From positions 1,282,501 through 1,346,500 of the forward strand of contig NZ_CP095053.1 of the NCBI RefSeq assembly GCF_022921095.1: DNA of 64,000 bases, given 5' to 3'. Source of the stretch: Hymenobacter aerilatus (GTDB taxonomy: Bacteria > Bacteroidota > Bacteroidia > Cytophagales > Hymenobacteraceae). Positions 60,483 to 64,000 of the stretch are shown piece by piece. Position numbers and translations under genes: made by a program. The notes under the pieces are model-generated. The model ran no database searches. It was not told the origin of the DNA and saw only the letters and a program-made list of their open reading frames with translations. How positions within the stretch are numbered: the first letter of the stretch is position 1; every line of letters starts with the position of its first letter.

Positions 60483-60770
60483 CTACATGTGTTTAATGGA
60501 ATCCGGTACCTCAAAAAAGGTAGGGTGCCGGTACACTTTATCTGCCGCCGGATCGAAAAAGGCCGCCGCATCATCGGGATTAGAAGCGTGAATGTGGCGC
60601 GACTCCACCACCCAAATGCTGACACCCTCGAGGCGGCGCGTGTACACGTCGCGGGCGTTTTGCATGGCCATAGCGGCGTCGGCGGCGTGCAGACTACCCA
60701 CGTGCTTGTGGTCGAGGCCCTGTTTGCTGCGGATAAAGACTTCCCACAGGGGCCATTCAGATTGGGTCAT
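60483..60770 (-). CDS. paaB: Phenylacetyl-CoA epoxidase subunit PaaB
   Basis: 95 residues, the usual PaaB size. Start MTQSEWPLWEVFIRSKQGLD; the upstream frame runs through pyrimidine-rich spacer and is rejected. HKHVGSLHAADAAMAMQNAR and IWVVESRHIHASNPDDAAAF are family blocks. Needed to bridge the PaaAC dimers. Confidence 0.93.
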   Translation of the reverse strand: MTQSEWPLWEVFIRSKQGLDHKHVGSLHAADAAMAMQNARDVYTRRLEGVSIWVVESRHIHASNPDDAAAFFDPAADKVYRHPTFFEVPDSIKHM

Positions 60771-60777
60771 GTTGGTA

Positions 60778-60804
60778 GGGTAGGAGGGTATGGGGGTGGG
60801 AGGG
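60778..60804 (+). other. G-tract run in the paaA-paaB spacer, potential G-quadruplex
   Basis: Five guanine runs (60778-60780, 60786-60788, 60792-60796, 60798-60800, 60802-60804) with 1-5 base loops on the plus strand, which is the template strand for the paa genes. Sequence GGGTAGGAGGGT is shared with the arms of the 45336-45529 repeat. Confidence 0.45.
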
Positions 60805-60867
60805 TAGGAAGTTTGTAAGAGGAATGGAAGGCGAGGAGTACGGGTTGTATTCAATCCTCATACCTTC

Positions 60868-61812
60868 CTACTCGCTTACCCTCTCACTCCTTTTCCGGGC
60901 GTGGGCTAGGGCGGCTTCGCGCACCCAGGCGCCGTCTTCGTGGGCCTGCACGCGGGCTTGTAGTCGGTCGTGGTTGCAGAGGCCGTTGCCTTTCACCACT
61001 TGCCAGAACTCGTCCCAGTCTACGTCGCCGAAGTCGTAGCCCTGTTTGGTTTCATTCCAGTGCAGGGCTTTATCAGGTACCGTCAGGCCCAGAAACTCAG
61101 CCTGGGGCACCATCATGTCCACAAATTTCTGGCGCAGCTCGTCGTTGGTGAAGCGCTTGATGCGCCACTGCATGGAGCGCTCGGTGTTGGGCGAGTCCTC
61201 ATCCTTCGGCCCGAACATCATCAGGGTAGGCCACCACCAGCGGTTGAAGGCTTCCTGGGCCATAGCTTTCTGCTCCGGCGCGCCTTCGCACAGCGTCTGC
61301 ATAATCTCGAAACCCTGGCGCTGGTGGAAGCTCTCCTCCTTGCACACGCGCACCATAGCGCGGGCGTAGGGGCCGTAGCTGGTGCGGCACAGCGGCACCT
61401 GGTTCAAAATGGCCGCGCCATCCACCAGCCAGCCCACGCAGCCGATGTCGGCCCAGCTGAGGGTAGGGTAGTTGAAAATACTGGAATACTTGGCCTTACC
61501 CGAGTGCAGGTCGGCCAGCATCTGGTCGCGGGAGGCACCCAGAGTTTCGGCAGCCGAGTAGAGGTAGAGGCCGTGGCCGGCTTCGTCCTGCACCTTCGCC
61601 AGCAAGATGGCCTTGCGCTTCAAAGAAGGCGCCCGCGTAATCCAGTTGCCCTCTGGTAGCATGCCTACCAACTCAGAATGAGCGTGTTGGGAAATCTGCC
61701 GAATCAGGGTCTTACGGTAGGCGTCGGGCATCCAGTCCTTGGGCTCAATGCGCTCATCCGCATCAATACGGGCCTGAAATTGCTCTTCCTGGGTGAGTTC
61801 TAGCGTTTCCAT
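60868..61812 (-). CDS. paaA: Phenylacetyl-CoA epoxidase catalytic subunit PaaA
   Basis: 314 residues, di-iron oxygenase component that makes the 1,2-epoxide of phenylacetyl-CoA. Iron-ligand motifs: [19 protein letters not shown] and [18 protein letters not shown]. Opening [20 protein letters not shown] and [20 protein letters not shown] near the C-terminus are family hallmarks. Preceded by a TATCTTTA box that overlaps a TetR-type operator, so this is probably the main regulated promoter of paaABCDGHZ. Confidence 0.95.
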   Translation of the reverse strand: METLELTQEEQFQARIDADERIEPKDWMPDAYRKTLIRQISQHAHSELVGMLPEGNWITRAPSLKRKAILLAKVQDEAGHGLYLYSAAETLGASRDQMLADLHSGKAKYSSIFNYPTLSWADIGCVGWLVDGAAILNQVPLCRTSYGPYARAMVRVCKEESFHQRQGFEIMQTLCEGAPEQKAMAQEAFNRWWWPTLMMFGPKDEDSPNTERSMQWRIKRFTNDELRQKFVDMMVPQAEFLGLTVPDKALHWNETKQGYDFGDVDWDEFWQVVKGNGLCNHDRLQARVQAHEDGAWVREAALAHARKRSERVSE

Positions 61813-61828
61813 AGTAGTTCAACAATGG

Positions 61829-61855
61829 TTAACTAACATTTGTTAGTTAAAGATA
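61829..61855 (-). promoter_or_regulatory. PaaR-type operator and -7 box before paaA
   Basis: TTAACTAACA (61829-61838), TT, TGTTAGTTAA (61841-61850): perfect 10-bp half-sites. On the minus strand the -7-like TATCTTTA (61855-61848) overlaps its upstream half. The operator is 17 bp before the paaA ATG. ACTAAC/GTTAGT half-sites are typical for TetR-type PaaR regulators. Confidence 0.75.
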
Positions 61856-61869
61856 GAAAATTTGACGCT

Positions 61870-61960
61870 CTGTCATTCCGAGTGGAGGGAGGAATCTGAT
61901 ACGTTTACCAAGGTTTCGCTTACAGCAAACTCAGATTCCTCTCTTCGTTCGAAATGACAG
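61870..61960. repeat. Inverted repeat of the TGTCATTCCGAG type
   Basis: Arms begin CTGTCATT (61870) and end AATGACAG (61960), with GGAATCTGA / TCAGATTCC pairing further in. Different family from the GAAGGACCTT repeat. It fills most of the paaE-paaA spacer and may terminate or process the transcript coming from paaE. Confidence 0.65.
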
Positions 61961-61970
61961 TTCATATCAT

Positions 61971-63047
61971 TTACTGGTCAAAATCCACTCCTACCGCCGC
62001 TGAAACTGGTCGGGCCTGGCAGGTCAGGACGTAGCCTTTTGCCACCTCCTTCTCGGACAGTGAATAGTTTACGTCCATTTCCACCTGGCCGGCCGTCACG
62101 CGGGCGCGGCAAGTGCTGCACATGCCGTTTTTGCAGGAGTAGGGCGCATCTACGCCGGTAGCCAGTAGCTCGTCCAAGATGGTATTGCCGTAGTACGACA
62201 TCGGCAGTACGTGCATATGGCCGTCGAGCTGCACGGTCACTTGGCTCTGCTGGTCGTCGTGACCGGGAGGTGGGGTAGGGGCGGCGGTAGTGGGCCGAGG
62301 CACGCTGGTACCGAACAGCTCGAAATGGATCTTCTCAGGCGCTACGCCGGCTTCTGATAAGGCCGCACGCACATCCTGAATCATTTGCTCGGGGCCGCAG
62401 ATAAAGCACTCGTCGATCTGCGCGGCCGGCACCAGCTTATCCAGAAACTGCCGGACTTTCGCCTGGTCGAGGCGGCCGAAGAATAGGTCTGTGTCGCCCT
62501 GCTCGCGGCTGAGGACGTGGTAGACACGTAGGCGCTGTAAGAACGTATTCTTCAGAGCCTCAATGGCTTCTTTGAAAATAATGCTGTTGCGGCCCCGGTT
62601 GCCGTACACCAGCGTCACGCGACTGTGGGGCTCCGTGTGCAGCACCGTTTTGATGATGCTCAGAATGGGCGTGATGCCGCTGCCCGCCGCAAAGGCCACG
62701 TAGTGTCGGACCTGGGTAGGGAGCAGGTCAGCTGGCCCGAAGTGGCCCGCCGGGGGCATCACCTCCACCATATCGCCGGCGCGTAGTTCGTCCACGGCCA
62801 GCTGCGAAAACCGTCCGCCGGGTACTTTCTTCACCGCCACGCGCCACTCGTTGTCTAGCGGGCTGCTGCACAGCGAATAAGAGCGCCGCACCTCCTCGCC
62901 GCCTACCTCTCGCCGAAACGTGAGGTACTGCCCCGGCCGAAACTGAAACGCCGCCCGTAGCTCTGCGGGCACGTCCAGCGTGAGGGCCACGCAGTCGGGC
63001 GTTTCGCGGGTGATGTGCTTGATTCTGAGGGTATGAAAGCGGGGCAT
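61971..63047 (-). CDS. paaE: Phenylacetyl-CoA epoxidase reductase PaaE
   Basis: 358 residues, passes electrons from NADPH to PaaA. FAD domain with RRSYSLCSSPLDNEWRVAVK, NAD domain FAAGSGITPILSIIKTVL, a linker, and a plant-type 2Fe-2S ferredoxin domain at the C-terminus (APYSCKNGMCSTCRARV, later VLTCQARP Cys). It is placed first in the cluster, upstream of the regulated paaA promoter, so it may be transcribed separately or shared with the regulator. Confidence 0.93.
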   Translation of the reverse strand: MPRFHTLRIKHITRETPDCVALTLDVPAELRAAFQFRPGQYLTFRREVGGEEVRRSYSLCSSPLDNEWRVAVKKVPGGRFSQLAVDELRAGDMVEVMPPAGHFGPADLLPTQVRHYVAFAAGSGITPILSIIKTVLHTEPHSRVTLVYGNRGRNSIIFKEAIEALKNTFLQRLRVYHVLSREQGDTDLFFGRLDQAKVRQFLDKLVPAAQIDECFICGPEQMIQDVRAALSEAGVAPEKIHFELFGTSVPRPTTAAPTPPPGHDDQQSQVTVQLDGHMHVLPMSYYGNTILDELLATGVDAPYSCKNGMCSTCRARVTAGQVEMDVNYSLSEKEVAKGYVLTCQARPVSAAVGVDFDQ

Positions 63048-63069
63048 TTTTCTTTAACTTTTTGGCATT

Positions 63070-63183
63070 CCATCCTGAGCATTCCGCGCATCAAGCGGCG
63101 ACGAAGGACCTTCTCCCGTGAGAACGAGTCGTTGGTGCAGTAGTCGTTCTGCCGTGACAAGGTCCTTGGCAAGCTCAGGATGA
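63070..63183. repeat. Palindromic repeat, copy 4 of the GAAGGACCTT family
   Basis: Unequal arms: the left has an extra CATTCCGCGCATCAAGCGGC-type block between TGAGC and GAAGGACC, the right has only TTGC at the same place. This is the same asymmetry as copy 1 (211-370), but inverted. Centre holds GAACGAGTCGTT and AGTCGTTC. It lies between the TetR gene and paaE. Confidence 0.75.
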
Positions 63184-63209
63184 CAATGTGTAGTAGGCGG
63201 ACTCATAAC

Positions 63210-63791
63210 TTATTTCGCCAAACCATTCAGCAGAACCGTCATGATGTTTTCTTCTAGCTCTTCGGGTGTCACGTTGCGGCCGGGGCGGTACCACAGCTCC
63301 ACCCAGCGCACCGCCGACAGGATGGTGAACAACGCCACCGACACATTGACGGGGTGCAGCTCGCCGGCCGCTATACCTTGCTCGATGAGGGCAGCGAAGC
63401 CCTTTTCGTAGCGTTTGCGGGCGGCTTTGAAATCTTCCAGCCTGTCGCCGGTAAGGTATTTCCAATCGTTGTTGCCCACCGATACGGCCGCGCCGTCCTC
63501 AATCATTAGCTGGATGTGGCGGCCAATCAGCGCCCGAATTTTCTCTACGTACGGCGCTTGCATGTGCTCTACCTCCGTCAGCTGCCTGATATAGGTATCC
63601 GAAATGTGAAAACAAATCAGCTCCAGAATCTCGTCCTTGGATTTGATGTGGTTGTACATACTTGCGGCTTCCATGCCTACCTGAGCCGCCAGGTCGCGCA
63701 TGGATGTGCCGCCAAAACCCTTCAGCTTGAATAGCTTGGCTGCTTCATCCAGGATAAGCTGGCGCTTAGCAGAGTTTGTTCGTTTGCTCAT
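63210..63791 (-). CDS. TetR-family regulator, PaaR-like
   Basis: 193 residues. N-terminal helix-turn-helix (about 8-55; RQLILDEAAKLFKLKGFGGT, SMRDLAAQVGMEAASMYNHI), then a helical ligand domain with the TetR C-terminal block (FAALIEQGIAAGELHPVNVS, TILSAVRWVELWYRP). Its own promoter and the paaA promoter share the same type of palindrome, so it probably represses both and is released by phenylacetyl-CoA, as PaaR proteins are. The effector is inferred. Confidence 0.85.
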   Translation of the reverse strand: MSKRTNSAKRQLILDEAAKLFKLKGFGGTSMRDLAAQVGMEAASMYNHIKSKDEILELICFHISDTYIRQLTEVEHMQAPYVEKIRALIGRHIQLMIEDGAAVSVGNNDWKYLTGDRLEDFKAARKRYEKGFAALIEQGIAAGELHPVNVSVALFTILSAVRWVELWYRPGRNVTPEELEENIMTVLLNGLAK

Positions 63792-63845
63792 GCAACGAGA
63801 CGGATATAATAACTACATAGAACCTGTGTCGCTTGCGCAGCGGCC

Positions 63846-63880
63846 TAAAGATACTTTAACTAACGAACATTAGTTAAAGT
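63846..63880 (-). promoter_or_regulatory. Autoregulatory operator and -7 box of the TetR gene
   Basis: ACTTTAACTAA (63853-63863) and TTAGTTAAAGT (63870-63880) are perfect 11-bp half-sites around a 6-bp centre. On the minus strand TATCTTTA (63853-63846) touches the operator, which therefore fills the -33/-7 spacer. 55 bp before the start codon. Confidence 0.7.
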
Positions 63881-63953
63881 TGATGCGCTGAAGTGCAGAT
63901 ACAACATAATGCATCTCTACGCCGTGCATTGGCAGGGCGTGCACTCAAACGCC

Positions 63954-64000
63954 GACTGCCCGGCTGTCTGCGCTTGGGAAAGCGCGGCAGCCGGGCAGTC
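63954..64000. terminator. Double-stem hairpin at the window's right edge
   Basis: GACTGCCCGGCTG (63954-63966) pairs with CAGCCGGGCAGTC (63988-64000), with an inner GCGCTT/AAGCGC stem. Probably the terminator of a gene lying beyond the window. Confidence 0.6.

Noticed and set aside
60970..61659. 229-residue plus-strand frame
   Set aside because: Antisense to paaA, a clear di-iron oxygenase subunit.
1..64000. tRNA, rRNA, classical riboswitches and phage genes
   Set aside because: I looked for tRNA-like cloverleaf ends, rRNA signature stretches and phage structural genes and saw none; short or degenerate examples could be missed by eye.

Overview
The window looks like chromosomal DNA of a high-G+C Bacteroidota bacterium of the Hymenobacter type (order Cytophagales). 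The reasons are a SusC/SusD pair, Bacteroidota-type -7 promoter boxes (TAnnTTTG, often TATCTTTG or TATCTTTA), lipoproteins with short LGSC-type lipoboxes, few Shine-Dalgarno sequences, and GGGTAGG/CCTACCC strings throughout. The genus is inferred from overall look, not from a marker gene. I saw no rRNA, tRNA or CRISPR array.

Layout. (1) 1-10.7 kb: the start of a lipoprotein gene leaving the window to the left, an OmpR-type response regulator with its histidine kinase, the RluF pseudouridine synthase, a small membrane protein, and a tripartite RND efflux system (lipoprotein adaptor, inner-membrane pump, outer-membrane factor). (2) 10.9-39.2 kb: a xylan/glucuronoxylan utilisation locus. A LacI-family repressor carrying an extra N-terminal zinc ribbon is divergent from uxuA - GH67 alpha-glucuronidase - SDR oxidoreductase - SusC - SusD. 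Then come an SGNH esterase with a GH3 beta-xylosidase, xylB-xylA, GH10 xylanase with GH115 alpha-glucuronidase, and GH127 with two GH43 enzymes. A 34-bp perfect palindrome before xylB shares 24 identical bases with a site between lacI and uxuA, so one regulator probably ties sugar-acid and pentose catabolism to polymer breakdown. (3) 39.3-42.7 kb, minus strand: a GMC flavoprotein dehydrogenase with a Cys cluster, a Tat-exported small subunit and an HTTM-like membrane protein. This is the best candidate here for an undescribed redox system. (4) 42.9-48.2 kb: DUF4112 protein, a protein ending in a divergent diadenylate-cyclase (DisA_N-like) domain, a small membrane protein, an 80-bp perfect inverted repeat beside an IS110-type transposase, and a BaiN/HI0933-like flavoprotein. 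(5) 48.4-54 kb: lipoprotein, CPA2 cation/proton antiporter, ClC channel with CBS domains, and an MscS channel. (6) 54.1-63.8 kb: the phenylacetate catabolic operon paaE-A-B-C-D-G-H-Z plus an enoyl-CoA hydratase, all on the minus strand, with a TetR/PaaR-like regulator. Matching ACTAAC/GTTAGT-type operators lie at paaA and at the regulator's own promoter.

How they work together. In the xylan locus, secreted or surface enzymes (GH10, GH43, esterase) and SusC/D would bring acetylated (methyl)glucurono-xylooligosaccharides into the cell envelope. GH115, GH67 and GH3 would release MeGlcA and xylose. XylA/XylB feed xylose to the pentose phosphate pathway, and UxuA with the SDR handles the uronate branch; no uronate isomerase is in the window. 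In the paa locus, PaaABC(D)E epoxidises phenylacetyl-CoA, PaaG isomerises it, PaaZ opens the ring, and PaaH and the hydratase carry out later beta-oxidation steps. PaaK, PaaJ and PaaI are not in the window.

Intergenic DNA is rich in palindromic repeats of several unrelated families. One family, with core GAAGGACCTT and GAACGA/TCGTTC, occurs four times, and the paa gene spacers each hold a different repeat.
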